From Verrucomicrobiota bacterium (lineage in GTDB: Bacteria > Verrucomicrobiota > Verrucomicrobiia > Opitutales > Coraliomargaritaceae), in contig JAAAPI010000278.1 in assembly GCA_009908325.1 (NCBI GenBank), positions 1 through 52,371 on the forward strand: a stretch of 52,371 nt of DNA, written 5' to 3'. Below, piece after piece: positions 25,029 to 35,041 of this stretch (position 1 is its first letter; every line of letters begins with the position of its first letter). A program made the translations under genes and the position numbers. The notes under the pieces were generated by a model that was given only the letters and a program-made list of their open reading frames with translations, did no database searches and was not told the DNA's origin.

Positions 25029-26682
25029 AGGCGCTGACGAGGGCCTGGAGTCCGGCCATCTCGATGCTGGGATCGATACCGCAGCCGAAGTAGGCCGCGT
25101 CGCCCACGCGCTGAATTTGAATGTAGGCGGCGGCCTTTGTTTTTGAACCTGCGCCAATCGAGTGTTGCCGGTAGTCAAGCAAGGTGAAATCCTTCCAACC
25201 TTTTACCTGAAGCGCATCGACGAATGCGCTGATCGGGCCGTTACCGGTTCCTGCGACTTTCATCTTCTCACCGTTGTAACGAATTTCTGCCTCAACTTTG
25301 ACCTCACCCAGCTTGGAGAAATCCTCCCGTTCGATCGAGATTAGTTCGAGGGGGGATTTGAGATTAACATATTCTTTATGAAAGACGGCAAAGACCTCGT
25401 CCGGGGTCAACTCGCGGCTGCCCTTATCGGCAGCTGCGTTGACCACCGTTCCGACCTCAGGGTGCAGGGCCTTGGGTAGTTCCAGTCCGAAGTCTTTCCC
25501 GAGAATGTAAGCCACGCCACCCTTGCCGCTCTGGCTATTGATGCGAATGATGGCCTCGTAGTCGCGCCCGATATCTTCCGGATCAATCGCGAGGTAGGGG
25601 ACCTCCCAGCGGGCGTCTTCGTCGGTGGCTTGCGACCGCGCGTCCATGCCCTTTTTAATGGCATCCTGGTGTGAGCCGGAGAAGGCGGTAAATACAAGAT
25701 CACCTGCGTAGGGGTGGCGATCATGCACTGCCATCCGCGTGACGCGCTCATAGGCCGCGCGTATGCGCTCAAGATCACTGAAATCCAGTAATGGATCGAC
25801 CCCCTGCGTGTAGAGGTTGAGGGCAACCGTCATAATGTCGAGGTTTCCGGTGCGCTCACCGTTTCCGAAGAGAGTCCCCTCCACACGGTCTGCCCCGGCC
25901 AGCAGTCCCAATTCGGTAGCGGCGATTCCGGTGCCACGGTCGTTATGGGTGTGCAAGCTGATGATCGCCTTCTTGCGCTCCTTTAAATTTCGACAGAACC
26001 ACTCGATCTGGTCGGCATGGATGTTGGGTGTGGCCACTTCGACCGTGGCGGGTAAATTGAGAATGATGGGGTTCGACTCGGTCGGCTCCCACTCGGCCAT
26101 GACCGCCTCGCAAATAGCCAGCGCGTAGTCTGTTTCTGTGTCCGAGAAGCTTTCCGGCGAGTATTCCAGGCGAATGTTTGTCTCCGGTATGGTCGAGACC
26201 AGACTTTTGACCAAGCGTGTGCCCTCGACGGCAATGGATTTGATCTCTTCTTTCGATTTATTGAAGGTGATCCGCCGCTGCACCGGTGACGTCGAATTAT
26301 AAAGGTGGACGATGGCCTGAGGGACCCCCCGGAGGCTTTCAAAGGTCCGCCGGATCAAGTGATCGCGGGCTTGCACGAGCACTTGCAGCGTAACATCGGA
26401 CGGAATGCGGTTTTCCGCCACGAGGCGCCGGATGAAGTTGAACTCAGTGTCACTAGCCGAGGGAAACCCGACTTCGATCTCCTTGAAACCGATGCGCACG
26501 AGAAGCTCGAACATCTCGATTTTTTCGTCGATGTTCATGGGTATAGCGAGGGCCTGATTGCCGTCGCGTAGGTCCACGCTCGCCCAGATCGGTGGCTGCG
26601 AAATTGTTTTCGACGGCCACTCGCGGTCCGGCAAGTCAATCGGCTGGAAGGCTGTGTATTTCGTGATAGTGCCCCTTTGCAT
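25000..26682 (-). CDS. leuA: 2-isopropylmalate synthase (LeuA, long type)
   Basis: 560 residues. The TIM barrel shows SVDLRDGNQ (35-43, metal site), EVGFPSASDTEF and ISLHTHNDRGTG with the metal-binding His-x-His. The C-terminal regulatory domain that binds leucine is present (KVEAEIRYNGEKMKVAGTGN, then GPISAFVDAL). The enzyme condenses acetyl-CoA with 2-oxoisovalerate, the first step of leucine synthesis. The MQRGTITKYTAFQPIDLPDR start matches the longer LeuA type seen in actinobacteria and Verrucomicrobiota. No attenuator leader is visible upstream. The 3' end overlaps the sensor kinase gene. Confidence 0.95.
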   Translation of the reverse strand: MQRGTITKYTAFQPIDLPDREWPSKTISQPPIWASVDLRDGNQALAIPMNIDEKIEMFELLVRIGFKEIEVGFPSASDTEFNFIRRLVAENRIPSDVTLQVLVQARDHLIRRTFESLRGVPQAIVHLYNSTSPVQRRITFNKSKEEIKSIAVEGTRLVKSLVSTIPETNIRLEYSPESFSDTETDYALAICEAVMAEWEPTESNPIILNLPATVEVATPNIHADQIEWFCRNLKERKKAIISLHTHNDRGTGIAATELGLLAGADRVEGTLFGNGERTGNLDIMTVALNLYTQGVDPLLDFSDLERIRAAYERVTRMAVHDRHPYAGDLVFTAFSGSHQDAIKKGMDARSQATDEDARWEVPYLAIDPEDIGRDYEAIIRINSQSGKGGVAYILGKDFGLELPKALHPEVGTVVNAAADKGSRELTPDEVFAVFHKEYVNLKSPLELISIEREDFSKLGEVKVEAEIRYNGEKMKVAGTGNGPISAFVDALQVKGWKDFTLLDYRQHSIGAGSKTKAAAYIQIQRVGDAAYFGCGIDPSIEMAGLQALVSAFNRAHQPRP

Positions 26683-26802
26683 AGTTGCTTTAGAATCCCG
26701 GTCGCAGCGAAACCTGTCAAGTGCGGGCTACCGGGGTGGGCAAGTCTGACTTCGTTCTTGTTTGTCGGAGAAATCTCACCATGCTAACACCCTGTGACAG
26801 AT

Positions 26803-27357
26803 ATGGATTCAGACTTAAAGGGCCGGACGATCCTTCTCGGGGTGACCGGCTCGATTGCGGCTTACAAGGCGGCTGATATAACTGGTCGGCTCACGGAAGC
26901 GGGGGCTGATATCTTTCCAATCATGAGTGCGGGTGCCGCCAACTTTATTCAGCCGCTTACATTGCAAACCCTGTCGAAAAATCCGGTGGCATCGGACATC
27001 TGGCAGGAAGGCGTCGGCTGGCAACCGGGCCATATTGAGTTGGCAGACCGGGCCGACCTTCTTTTGGTGGCTCCGGCGACGGCTCACTGTATCGCCCAAT
27101 TTGCCCACGGTCTCGCCCCCGATTTATTAACCTCGGTGCATCTTGCCACGCCCGCTCCGGTGATACTCGCACCCGCGATGAACGGCAAAATGTTAAAGCA
27201 TCCGGCGACTCAGGCAAACATGGCCTGTCTGCGGGGACGTGGCTACCGGTTTATCGAGCCGGACACCGGGATGTTGGCCTGCGGTTACGAAGGGCCCGGT
27301 AAGTTGGCCTCTGTGGAGGCTATCGTGGCGAGGGTGCGGGATTTTTTCAGGCGGTAA
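26803..27357 (+). CDS. coaC: Phosphopantothenoylcysteine decarboxylase (CoaC domain only)
   Basis: 184 residues from ATG 26803 (a GTG at 26794 would add three). It is a HFCD flavoprotein: LLGVTGSIAAYKAADI at the FMN site, the catalytic His in QPGHIELADRAD, LAPAMNGKM, and the substrate clamp with the key Cys in GMLACGYEGPGKL. It decarboxylates phosphopantothenoylcysteine in coenzyme A synthesis. In most bacteria this domain is fused to the CoaB synthetase; here it ends after the CoaC part, so CoaB must be encoded elsewhere. The large pseudokinase gene follows 8 bp downstream. Confidence 0.9.
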   Translation: MDSDLKGRTILLGVTGSIAAYKAADITGRLTEAGADIFPIMSAGAANFIQPLTLQTLSKNPVASDIWQEGVGWQPGHIELADRADLLLVAPATAHCIAQFAHGLAPDLLTSVHLATPAPVILAPAMNGKMLKHPATQANMACLRGRGYRFIEPDTGMLACGYEGPGKLASVEAIVARVRDFFRR

Positions 27358-27365
27358 TTGATTGA

Positions 27366-30218
27366 ATGGATTCGGAGAAGCAGCCTGATAGTATTCGTGA
27401 GGCGCAAAAGCGGGCGCTTTTGCAAAACCCGATTTTGCAACCGGATGATTCCTTCGGGAGCTACCGCGTGCTCAAGTGCCTGGCAGCCGGCCTTTTGGCG
27501 CACTATTATCAGATGCAGCATGTCCGCGATCAGCACACTGTAACCGTCGGGATATTTCATCCGCGTGCCAGCGGTAAGGACGAGTTTATCAAGCGGCTTG
27601 AAAGCTTAAAAAATGTCGTTTCAGGCCTCGAGGATAAAGCGATCCCCAAAATTGAGGATTGCGCGACTATTGAGGGACGAATCTGCCTCTTTATGGATCC
27701 GGTGGAGGGCCAAACGCTGAGCCAGTATTTCGAAGAGCACGGCCATCCGGGGCAGAGCGGCATCGGTATCGCTGCTTCGACGCAGCTGATTGCACAGCTC
27801 CTCGGTGCTCTTGGTTGTGCGCATGCACAGGGGATCGATCATCGAGACCTCGACTCCGATTTGATCTATATCCAGGAGAATGGATCCTTGCGTATTCTCG
27901 GTATGGGTATCAAGGCAGCTATGGGGATTGAGATTTTCGAGTCCATCGTCTCGGCATCGGTTTCGCCTCTTGAAACCGAGAAAGAACGCCACCATCTGAG
28001 TTCATTCGATGTAATGAGCCCCGAATATCGGGGTGGGGTGCAGGAGGATTCACGGGTCGATATCTATGCAGTTGGTGTGATTGGTTATTGGTTATTAACC
28101 GGGCATAAGCCGGTCGCTGCGAAATACAAAAAGCCCACTGAGTTTTTGGATGGCCTTCTGCCAAGTTGGGATGCGTTCTTTGAGAACTTGCTGGCCCGAA
28201 ATAGGGAAAGCCGTTTCCAATCCTGCAGGACGGCGCTCATCGGCTTGAAAAATACAGAGATTGGGGGAAGCACGGAAGGCGCTGGCCACATCCAAAAGCA
28301 AATTGACCGCATTCCCGTCCCCGAGGGGATACTCGAGCGCGGGGCACTGGCCAGCCGTATCTACCGTCTTATTTTGATCGGCCTGGTCGGGCTATCGCTC
28401 ACTGCGGTTGCGGCTTCCTTCCTCACGCGTGTTTTTTTGAACGGTCCGGATAATTCCACGAACGACATCGGATCGGTCGCTGACACCAGCGATGCTGAAG
28501 AGGAGATCGAGCGCCCGCCCGCCTTTGTCGATATTGAACTGCGCACCGAACCGGGTGCGACGATCTCGGTGGTGGATGCTGCGGGGAGTCGCCAAACACT
28601 TGGCGAAACGGACGAGTTCGGCTTGCTGGTCCTGCCGGAAGTCTTACCGCCGGGCGAATACGATTTCCTGATCGAGAAGGAAGGCTACATTACCCAAAGC
28701 GTATCCAAGCAGAGTCTCAAAGCTGACGAATCCACAACCATTGAGGTGGCCCTCAATGAACGATTTCTTGAAGCATCGGTTCTGAGTCAACCCGATGGGG
28801 CAATCGTCCGTCTGGATGGAGTGGTGGCCGGACGCACTCCATTAGACCTCAAGGAGCTCAAGCCCGGGCGGACTTATGAGTTTGAAGCAGAAAAAGAGGG
28901 CTACCGACCCGTCGTGCGCGATGTTGAAACCGACTCGGCGCAAGATCTCAGAATTGACTTTGGTGAGCTGGTTCCGCTGTCCGGTGCGGTGCGGCTCGAG
29001 GTTAGTCCGAAGGGGGATACCGCTGAATTGAGTGATTCGCTTCGTCGTGATTTGCAGGTTCGTGTGGGGCAACAGGCTCTACCTTTTCAGACAGACGCGC
29101 TGGAGCCACTACCAGTCGGTCCCACGACGCTGCGACTGGAGCATCCCCTCTATTTTTCGGAACCGGTGGCTATCGACATCGAGGATGGGGCGGTGCACCG
29201 AGTTGCGCTTGATTTGTTGCCCCGGCCCGGTGAAGTCACCCTCAATATACCCGAAGGGATTGAGCATAACCTTCTGGTCAATCAACAACCGGCGCGTTTC
29301 AATGAAGCCGGCTGGGTGGAGGTCCCCGCCGGTCGGGTGATCGAACTGGAGCTACGCATGAAAAACTATCTAACGCTGCGTCGGCAGATCAACCTGGATC
29401 CGACCGATACATTTGTATGGGAGGTCGAGCCAGTGCCGATTCCCGGCCCGAAGGAGGCGCAGGCCTGGCAAGTTCCGTATCTCGGCATCGATTTTGCCTG
29501 GGTGCCGCCGGGTGCGTTTACCATGGGTAGTCCGCTCCGCGAACATGCCCGTCTGCCTGAAGAAGGTCCGCAGACGGATGTGCGATTTACCCGTGGATTC
29601 TGGGTCGGCGTCCACGAAGTCACGCAGCGGCAATTCCGCGCCGTTGAGCAGGGGAACCCCGCACAGTTTAAGGAAAGTGAGCGCCCGGTTGAAAGCATCT
29701 CTTGGGCGGGAGCCAAGAAATTTTGCCAGTCCTTGAACCGTATCGAACGGGAAGCCGGGCGACTTCCGGAAGGCTACGTTTATCGTTTACCAACAGAGGC
29801 CGAGTGGGAATACGCAGCGCGGGCGGGCACCACGACGCCCTTTTTCTGGGGCTCGAAGGCAGATGCGTCACTTGGACAGTTCAATGGTCTCTATCCAATC
29901 GACCGCGCGGATGGGCTTCGTTCCCCTGAGGGTGACTACGGCACGAAAAAAGTCGGTCAGTATGCGCCCAATGCTTTTGGGCTCTATGATGTGCACGGCA
30001 ATGTCCGTGAGTGGACAATGGATCGTTTCAACAGTCGACTCCCCGGCGGAGATCTGGTCGATCCAGCCCCCCGGGAGGGTGGTAGCCGCATCGCCATTCG
30101 CGGCGGTGGATGGAAGGATACGGCATCCCGCGTGCGATCGGCATCCCGTGAACAAATCAGCCCCGATGTGACGAGCGACGCGGTCGGATTCCGCGTTGTG
30201 CTCGCTCCTGAAAAATAA
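27366..30218 (+). CDS. Pseudokinase-PEGA-FGE-like membrane protein
   Basis: 950 residues. Residues 30-290 have a Ser/Thr-kinase fold with HRD (159-161), but the ATP-binding Lys is not seen (VTVGIFHP), the loop Asn is lost ([11 protein letters not shown]) and DFG has become GMG (about 178). A membrane helix spans about 332-358. Two PEGA domains follow (about 387-460 and 463-535), then further beta repeats. Residues 705-948 are a formylglycine-generating-enzyme/SUMF1-like domain ([43 protein letters not shown]). It lacks the two active-site Cys in the [19 protein letters not shown] segment. So both end domains look like binding modules. The gene starts 8 bp after coaC. Confidence 0.85.
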   Translation: MDSEKQPDSIREAQKRALLQNPILQPDDSFGSYRVLKCLAAGLLAHYYQMQHVRDQHTVTVGIFHPRASGKDEFIKRLESLKNVVSGLEDKAIPKIEDCATIEGRICLFMDPVEGQTLSQYFEEHGHPGQSGIGIAASTQLIAQLLGALGCAHAQGIDHRDLDSDLIYIQENGSLRILGMGIKAAMGIEIFESIVSASVSPLETEKERHHLSSFDVMSPEYRGGVQEDSRVDIYAVGVIGYWLLTGHKPVAAKYKKPTEFLDGLLPSWDAFFENLLARNRESRFQSCRTALIGLKNTEIGGSTEGAGHIQKQIDRIPVPEGILERGALASRIYRLILIGLVGLSLTAVAASFLTRVFLNGPDNSTNDIGSVADTSDAEEEIERPPAFVDIELRTEPGATISVVDAAGSRQTLGETDEFGLLVLPEVLPPGEYDFLIEKEGYITQSVSKQSLKADESTTIEVALNERFLEASVLSQPDGAIVRLDGVVAGRTPLDLKELKPGRTYEFEAEKEGYRPVVRDVETDSAQDLRIDFGELVPLSGAVRLEVSPKGDTAELSDSLRRDLQVRVGQQALPFQTDALEPLPVGPTTLRLEHPLYFSEPVAIDIEDGAVHRVALDLLPRPGEVTLNIPEGIEHNLLVNQQPARFNEAGWVEVPAGRVIELELRMKNYLTLRRQINLDPTDTFVWEVEPVPIPGPKEAQAWQVPYLGIDFAWVPPGAFTMGSPLREHARLPEEGPQTDVRFTRGFWVGVHEVTQRQFRAVEQGNPAQFKESERPVESISWAGAKKFCQSLNRIEREAGRLPEGYVYRLPTEAEWEYAARAGTTTPFFWGSKADASLGQFNGLYPIDRADGLRSPEGDYGTKKVGQYAPNAFGLYDVHGNVREWTMDRFNSRLPGGDLVDPAPREGGSRIAIRGGGWKDTASRVRSASREQISPDVTSDAVGFRVVLAPEK

Positions 30219-30224
30219 GGTTTT

Positions 30225-30263
30225 CCCCGCTTTACGGGACGACGGGGCCAAAAATTCTTTTTT
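30225..30263 (+). terminator. Possible intrinsic terminator after 27366-30218
   Basis: CCCCG (30225-30229) can pair with CGGGG (30243-30247), and a T-rich tract (TTCTTTTTT) ends at 30263. The stem is short and the T tract starts several bases late, so this is only a weak candidate. Confidence 0.3.
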
Positions 30264-30304
30264 GCGGCTTTGACCCGGCGCCAAATTTGGTTCGGATTGT
30301 CGAA

Positions 30305-31414
30305 ATGGATGCAAACTATAGCAAACTGGCGGGGGTTTTAACCGGCTTTTCAACGCAACTACAAAAGGGTGAGCGCGTGCTCATTGATGCCTTCGACATA
30401 CCCGAGGCCATGGTTATTGCGCTCGTTCGGGCCGCCCGGGAGCGGGGTGCCATACCTTTTGTCAACCTGCAGCAGGCGCGAATCAGCCGTGAACTCATCA
30501 GCCATCTGAATGCCGATCAATTTGAAACCCAAGCCACTTGGGAACTGGCCCGTATGCAAAAAATGGATGCCTATATTGCGGTTCGCGGCTCTGATAACAT
30601 TTTCGAAATGTCCGATGTGGCACCTGACAAAGTCAGCCGGGTCATGCGTGCGATGAAACCGGTGCTCGATTACCGTGTGGGTCAAACCAAGTGGGTTATC
30701 CTGCGTTGGCCGACTCCAGCTATGGCACAACAGGCCATGATGAGCACCGAACGCTTTGCCGAGTTTTTCTTCCGGGTTTGCACGCAGGACTACAGCCGCA
30801 TGGAAACCGGCATGGCGGCCCTGGAAAAGCTCATGACTGGGGCCGATCGTGTCGAGCTGAAGGGTCCGGATACGGACCTGCGTTTCTCCATCAAAGGAAT
30901 CAACGCGGTGGCCTGCGGTGGACGGCATAATATCCCCGATGGCGAGGTCTTTTCCTGTCCGGTGAAGAATTCAGTCGAGGGCGAGATCACCTACAACGCA
31001 CCCACGGTCTACCAGGGAACTTCGTTTGACCGCATCCACCTCAAATTTGAAAAAGGCAGGATTGTGCACGCGGAAAGCACAAACACGCAGCGGCTCAACG
31101 ACATACTCGACTCAGACGCCGGCGCCCGCTACATCGGCGAATTCGCTATTGGCTTTAATCCCCACATTCTCGAGCCCATGCGCGATATCCTGTTCGACGA
31201 AAAAATCGCCGGATCCTTTCACTTTACGCCCGGCCAGGCCTACGATGAAGCGGATAATGGCAACCGCTCCCAAGTGCACTGGGACATGGTGCAAATCCAG
31301 CGCCCCGAATACGGAGGCGGCGAAATCTGGTTTGACGGCGAATTGATTCGTAAGGACGGCTTATTCGTCAAGGATGAGCTGAAGAAGCTGAATCCGGATT
31401 ATCTGCTCGGGTGA
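30305..31414 (+). CDS. Aminopeptidase, M29 family
   Basis: 369 residues from ATG 30305, chosen over the upstream TTG 30287. It matches the M29 (AmpS/PepS/aminopeptidase T) family. The dinuclear metal ligands are visible: Glu in [11 protein letters not shown], Glu in [12 protein letters not shown], His in [11 protein letters not shown], and His and Asp in VHWDMVQI. Cobalt, zinc or magnesium-dependent members remove N-terminal residues from peptides in the cytoplasm, with broad specificity. It ends 5 bp from the end of the convergent malQ gene. Confidence 0.93.
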   Translation: MDANYSKLAGVLTGFSTQLQKGERVLIDAFDIPEAMVIALVRAARERGAIPFVNLQQARISRELISHLNADQFETQATWELARMQKMDAYIAVRGSDNIFEMSDVAPDKVSRVMRAMKPVLDYRVGQTKWVILRWPTPAMAQQAMMSTERFAEFFFRVCTQDYSRMETGMAALEKLMTGADRVELKGPDTDLRFSIKGINAVACGGRHNIPDGEVFSCPVKNSVEGEITYNAPTVYQGTSFDRIHLKFEKGRIVHAESTNTQRLNDILDSDAGARYIGEFAIGFNPHILEPMRDILFDEKIAGSFHFTPGQAYDEADNGNRSQVHWDMVQIQRPEYGGGEIWFDGELIRKDGLFVKDELKKLNPDYLLG

Positions 31415-31419
31415 GTGGT

Positions 31420-32940
31420 TCAGCGACCGAAGAGGGCGAGTAATTCGCGGAGGTAGGGCGCGCTTTCATCTTCCAATCGATCCAGCTGCCCGGCGTCATA
31501 CCGCCACTGCCAGTTGCCGACGGGAGAACCGGGGGTGTTGAGCCGGGCTTCTGTTCCGAGACTCATGAGGTCCTGTAGCGGAACTACCGCGAGGTAGGCA
31601 CTGGACCGGATCGCGCTCCGAATTAGATCCCAGCTGATCGCTTCACCGGAAACGCCAAGATAGCGCCGGATGTGGTCCTGCGTCGCTTCGTCGAGCCCGG
31701 CATACCAGCCTCGCGAGGTGTCATTGTCATGCGTTCCGGAGTAAACGACCGTGTTCCGGGCGTAGTTGTGCGGTAGATACGCATTGTCGGCCTCGCCACC
31801 GAAGGCAAACTGCAAAACGGCCATGCCGGGCAGACCCGTCGCGGCACGCAGTGCATCGACTTCCTCTGTAATGACGCCGAGATCCTCTGCGACGAGCTTG
31901 GCCTCGGGGCAGGCCTTTTGAATTGCTTTGAACAACTCCAGGCCGGGGGAGGGCAGCCATTTACCCTTGATAGCATTTGGCTCGTCTGCCGGGACAGACC
32001 AATAGGACTCAAACCCGCGGAAATGATCAAGGCGCACGATATCGTAAAACTCCAGGTTCGACCGGATGCGTTGAACCCACCAGGCAAAGTTTGTCGTTTC
32101 GTGTTCGGCCCAATCGTAAAGCGGATTGCCCCACAGCTGTCCGGTGGCGGAAAAATAGTCGGGCGGCACACCGGCCACCGCTTTAGGCCGACCGTTTTTC
32201 TTGAGTTGGAAGAGTTTCGGATTGGCCCAAACATCTGCACTGTCGAGCGCCACGAAAATAGGGGCATCGCCCATGATTTCCACGCCACGCGAGCCAGCAT
32301 AGGCGCGAAGCTTGGCCAACTGGGCGTAGAACAGGTATTGATAGAAGGCATGCGCGTCGGCTGTTTCCAGGACCGCCCCGGGCAGATCCTGTTTTCGGGC
32401 GCTTGCGGCCGAGCGGAATTTGGCGGGCCATTCGAGCCAGGATTTGCCGCCAAAGTGCTCCTTTAAACCCACGAATAAGGTGTAATCAGCCAACCACAAA
32501 TTCTGTGATTTTCTGAAACTGGCAAAAGTCCCGTAATCCTGAAATTGCTTTTTCCCGGTTTCCTTGAACCGCCTGTAAGCGTTACGGAGGAGCGGCCAGA
32601 GCGTGTTGTAAAGCGCTCCGTAATCGACATGATCCCGGGGCAGCGAGCGCAGCTGGCCAAATTCCGCGTCGGTGATCAGTCCTTCGTCGAGCAGGGGCTG
32701 AAAATCGATGAAATACGGGTTTCCGGCGAACGCCGAAAAGCACTGGTAAGGGGAATCACCGTAGCCGGTAGGCCCGAGCGGACAGATCTGCCATACCGAA
32801 AAACCGCAGTTCTCCAGAAAATCAATGTAGCGGTAAGCACCCGAACCAAGGTTGCCGATGCCGGTATCCGACGGCAGGGAACTGACATGGAGCAATACGC
32901 CCGCCATACGGTCTTGTAGCCAATTAAATAAATTAGACAT
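31420..32940 (-). CDS. malQ: 4-alpha-glucanotransferase (amylomaltase)
   Basis: 506 residues, GH77. GVLLHVSSLPSDTGIGNLG, then CPLGPTGYGDSPYQ and FAGNPYFID, are the family start. The catalytic nucleophile Asp is in VRLDHFRGF, the acid/base Glu in LVAEDLGVI and the stabilising Asp in SGTHDNDTSRGWY. The enzyme moves alpha-1,4-glucan segments between maltooligosaccharides and works with glycogen or maltose metabolism. No other glycogen gene is nearby. The start is ATG 32940; an internal ATG at MAGVLL is possible. Confidence 0.95.
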   Translation of the reverse strand: MSNLFNWLQDRMAGVLLHVSSLPSDTGIGNLGSGAYRYIDFLENCGFSVWQICPLGPTGYGDSPYQCFSAFAGNPYFIDFQPLLDEGLITDAEFGQLRSLPRDHVDYGALYNTLWPLLRNAYRRFKETGKKQFQDYGTFASFRKSQNLWLADYTLFVGLKEHFGGKSWLEWPAKFRSAASARKQDLPGAVLETADAHAFYQYLFYAQLAKLRAYAGSRGVEIMGDAPIFVALDSADVWANPKLFQLKKNGRPKAVAGVPPDYFSATGQLWGNPLYDWAEHETTNFAWWVQRIRSNLEFYDIVRLDHFRGFESYWSVPADEPNAIKGKWLPSPGLELFKAIQKACPEAKLVAEDLGVITEEVDALRAATGLPGMAVLQFAFGGEADNAYLPHNYARNTVVYSGTHDNDTSRGWYAGLDEATQDHIRRYLGVSGEAISWDLIRSAIRSSAYLAVVPLQDLMSLGTEARLNTPGSPVGNWQWRYDAGQLDRLEDESAPYLRELLALFGR

Positions 32941-33060
32941 AATATATATTGTGCGTTTTTATTGGTTTTTGAAGCAGGTTCATCCCGCGAACCGCATTTG
33001 TCTGCATCCCCGCGATCCGGTTGATTCCTGGCATAAAGCCAATCGCCACGCGTAGCATAT

Positions 33061-34275
33061 TCATTCGGCGGGTCCCCAGCGTTTGGTGAACGGATAATAG
33101 ATAAAGATCGCTTTACCGATGACGGCTTTTTCCGGCACGAATCCCCAGTAGCGGCTATCCGCGCTATTGGCGGAATTATCGCCGAGCGCGACATAGCTGC
33201 CTTCGGGGACTTTGGCTTTCATGCCGGGTGCCGTGAGTATCCGGTTCGGATGCCCCGAATTTTCTTTCGGGTAGACGTAACCACCGTATTCGCCTTCGCG
33301 TCGAGCATTACGCTCGAAGGCACCCACCTCGGCCCGCGGTTGACCATCGACGAGCAGGACGCCGTCTTCCGTTATTTCTAGGGTTTCGCCGCCAACGCCA
33401 CCAATTCGCTTGATGTAGTATTTGTCGACAATATTGCGGGGATCCCCCTCGATGCCGGGAATATCACGCGTTCGAAAGACAAACGGATCACCCGCCTCGG
33501 GGCGCTTGAAATGATAGCTAATCCGGTCAACAAACAAGGCATCGCCGAGGGTAATATCAAAGCGCAGGATTGGTTCACCCGCTTCAACCCGGGCGTTGAG
33601 CGACATTTGGGATTGCCCGTTTTGGTCGCGTCGTTTACCTGCGTTTGGAAAACTTTGCTCGATTGTCGAGCGCATATCGAATTCGGCTGGCACACGGATG
33701 GCGTGCGGCACACCGTCAACCTCGAAGACGAATTCATTGCGAACCGTGGGAAAAAACAGCCACTTTTTTCCCTTTACCGGGCGCACATTGGTCAGTTCCA
33801 CTGCGCCGCTGTTTTCGGCAATCAGGGCCTTATGCCGGGCGCCGATGGTCAGAAAGCGGAACGACTTTTCCAGGAGACCGGGTGCCGAATCGTTTCCTGT
33901 GTAGACCTCCGCATTCATGCCGCTGTAGGTGGGATACATGGAATTGGTCGGAATGATAAAGGGCTGAAAGAAGAAAGTCCGAATACCGATTACGATGATC
34001 GCGGCGACGAGCGCGACCTCCAGATTGTCGCTCCAGAACGTCTTCGGGTAAATTTTACCCCCAATTTTCCGCAATAATGCATCAAGTCGCCTCATAGCGG
34101 CGTCAATTTGCGCCGAATCGGCCGGTTTTTCGCGGCAGAGTTTGTCCAACTCCCCTACGGCCTTATCCAAATCGGCCACGCGCCCTTCCCCGATAAGATC
34201 GCGCCGGTAGTGATAAACTTTGTGGGCTGCGTGGAGCAATTCCTTGGCCGCTTTCAATTGTTTTCGAGTACTCAC
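33061..34275 (-). CDS. lepB: Signal peptidase I with N-terminal extension
   Basis: 404 residues starting at GTG 34275. Residues 1-80 are a charged, helical extension. A membrane helix at about 85-105 is followed by the catalytic Ser112 (IPTNSMYPT). The Lys289 general base lies in YYIKRIGG and the box E motif in YVALGDNSANSADSRYWG (361-378). About 140 extra residues lie between the Ser and Lys boxes, longer than in Escherichia coli. The enzyme cuts signal peptides at the outer face of the inner membrane. The gene lies between the pxp genes and malQ. Confidence 0.94.
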   Translation of the reverse strand: MSTRKQLKAAKELLHAAHKVYHYRRDLIGEGRVADLDKAVGELDKLCREKPADSAQIDAAMRRLDALLRKIGGKIYPKTFWSDNLEVALVAAIIVIGIRTFFFQPFIIPTNSMYPTYSGMNAEVYTGNDSAPGLLEKSFRFLTIGARHKALIAENSGAVELTNVRPVKGKKWLFFPTVRNEFVFEVDGVPHAIRVPAEFDMRSTIEQSFPNAGKRRDQNGQSQMSLNARVEAGEPILRFDITLGDALFVDRISYHFKRPEAGDPFVFRTRDIPGIEGDPRNIVDKYYIKRIGGVGGETLEITEDGVLLVDGQPRAEVGAFERNARREGEYGGYVYPKENSGHPNRILTAPGMKAKVPEGSYVALGDNSANSADSRYWGFVPEKAVIGKAIFIYYPFTKRWGPAE

Positions 34276-34308
34276 ACTGTTGAGGGATATAGCGGACGGT
34301 CGTTGTTG

Positions 34309-35016
34309 CTAGCCAAAACTTCTCATTTCCCGTAAAAGACGGACGGCTCCGGGACTGTCACCGTGCACGCAGAGGGTGTCGGCCGCCAGTGGAAAGCGTC
34401 CGCCCTCTTGAGTCGCCATCTCACCCGTCGCCAACCAGTGGCGAAGTCGTTTCAATGCCGCATCGGGGCTAAGGACGGCACCATTCTCGGCGCGTGGCAC
34501 AAGTGAACCATCCAGGCGGTAGGCACGGTCGGCAAAGGCTTCCTCGTAGACCTGGATCCCAGCCACCCTGCATCGCTCAGCAAAAGAACCTCCCGCCCGG
34601 CAAATTACGGCCATGCCTTGTCCCCGATCCCGGAGAAATTCAAGGTAAGATTCAGCTAGACCGGCCTCCCGCTCTACAGCGTGGTAGAGGCTGCCGTGCA
34701 GCTTGATGTAGGCCACCTTCTCCCCGAGCGCCTTTGCGGTCTCCCTGAAAGCACCCACCTGATCATGCAAAAGCTGGCGGAAATCTGCCACTGTGGGTAG
34801 GCTCCGCCCTCGCCCGCCTGCTGTGCAGAGCCCGGGATGCGCGCCTACGAGCACACCGGATTCTTGCGCACGCCGGATCGTCGAGCGGGTTTTTTCGGGG
34901 CTCCCGGCATGAACGCCGCAGCTGATATTGGCCGCGTCGACATAATGCAGCAGTTCGCGGGTCTGTCCGTGGCTTTCGTTCTCGCCGAGATCGCAGTTGA
35001 TGATCAGTTGCTCCAT
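34309..35016 (-). CDS. pxpA: 5-oxoprolinase subunit PxpA
   Basis: 235 residues of the LamB/YcsF family. It begins IINCDLGENESHGQT and has NISCGVHAGSPEKTRSTI, then VGAHPGLCTAGGRGR, then AYIKLHGSLYHA and TLCVHGDSPGAV. PxpA works with PxpB and PxpC to open 5-oxoproline (pyroglutamate) to glutamate using ATP; 5-oxoproline forms by spontaneous glutamine damage. The gene is the last of the pxp trio, 25 bp after pxpC. Confidence 0.94.
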   Translation of the reverse strand: MEQLIINCDLGENESHGQTRELLHYVDAANISCGVHAGSPEKTRSTIRRAQESGVLVGAHPGLCTAGGRGRSLPTVADFRQLLHDQVGAFRETAKALGEKVAYIKLHGSLYHAVEREAGLAESYLEFLRDRGQGMAVICRAGGSFAERCRVAGIQVYEEAFADRAYRLDGSLVPRAENGAVLSPDAALKRLRHWLATGEMATQEGGRFPLAADTLCVHGDSPGAVRLLREMRSFG

Positions 35017-35041
35017 GAAATATGTAGTCGATGCCTCCTCC

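Noticed and set aside
25029..26800. Leucine attenuator or riboswitch upstream of leuA
   Set aside because: The leuA upstream region (26683-26802) shows no leader peptide with Leu codons and no T-box-like stem.
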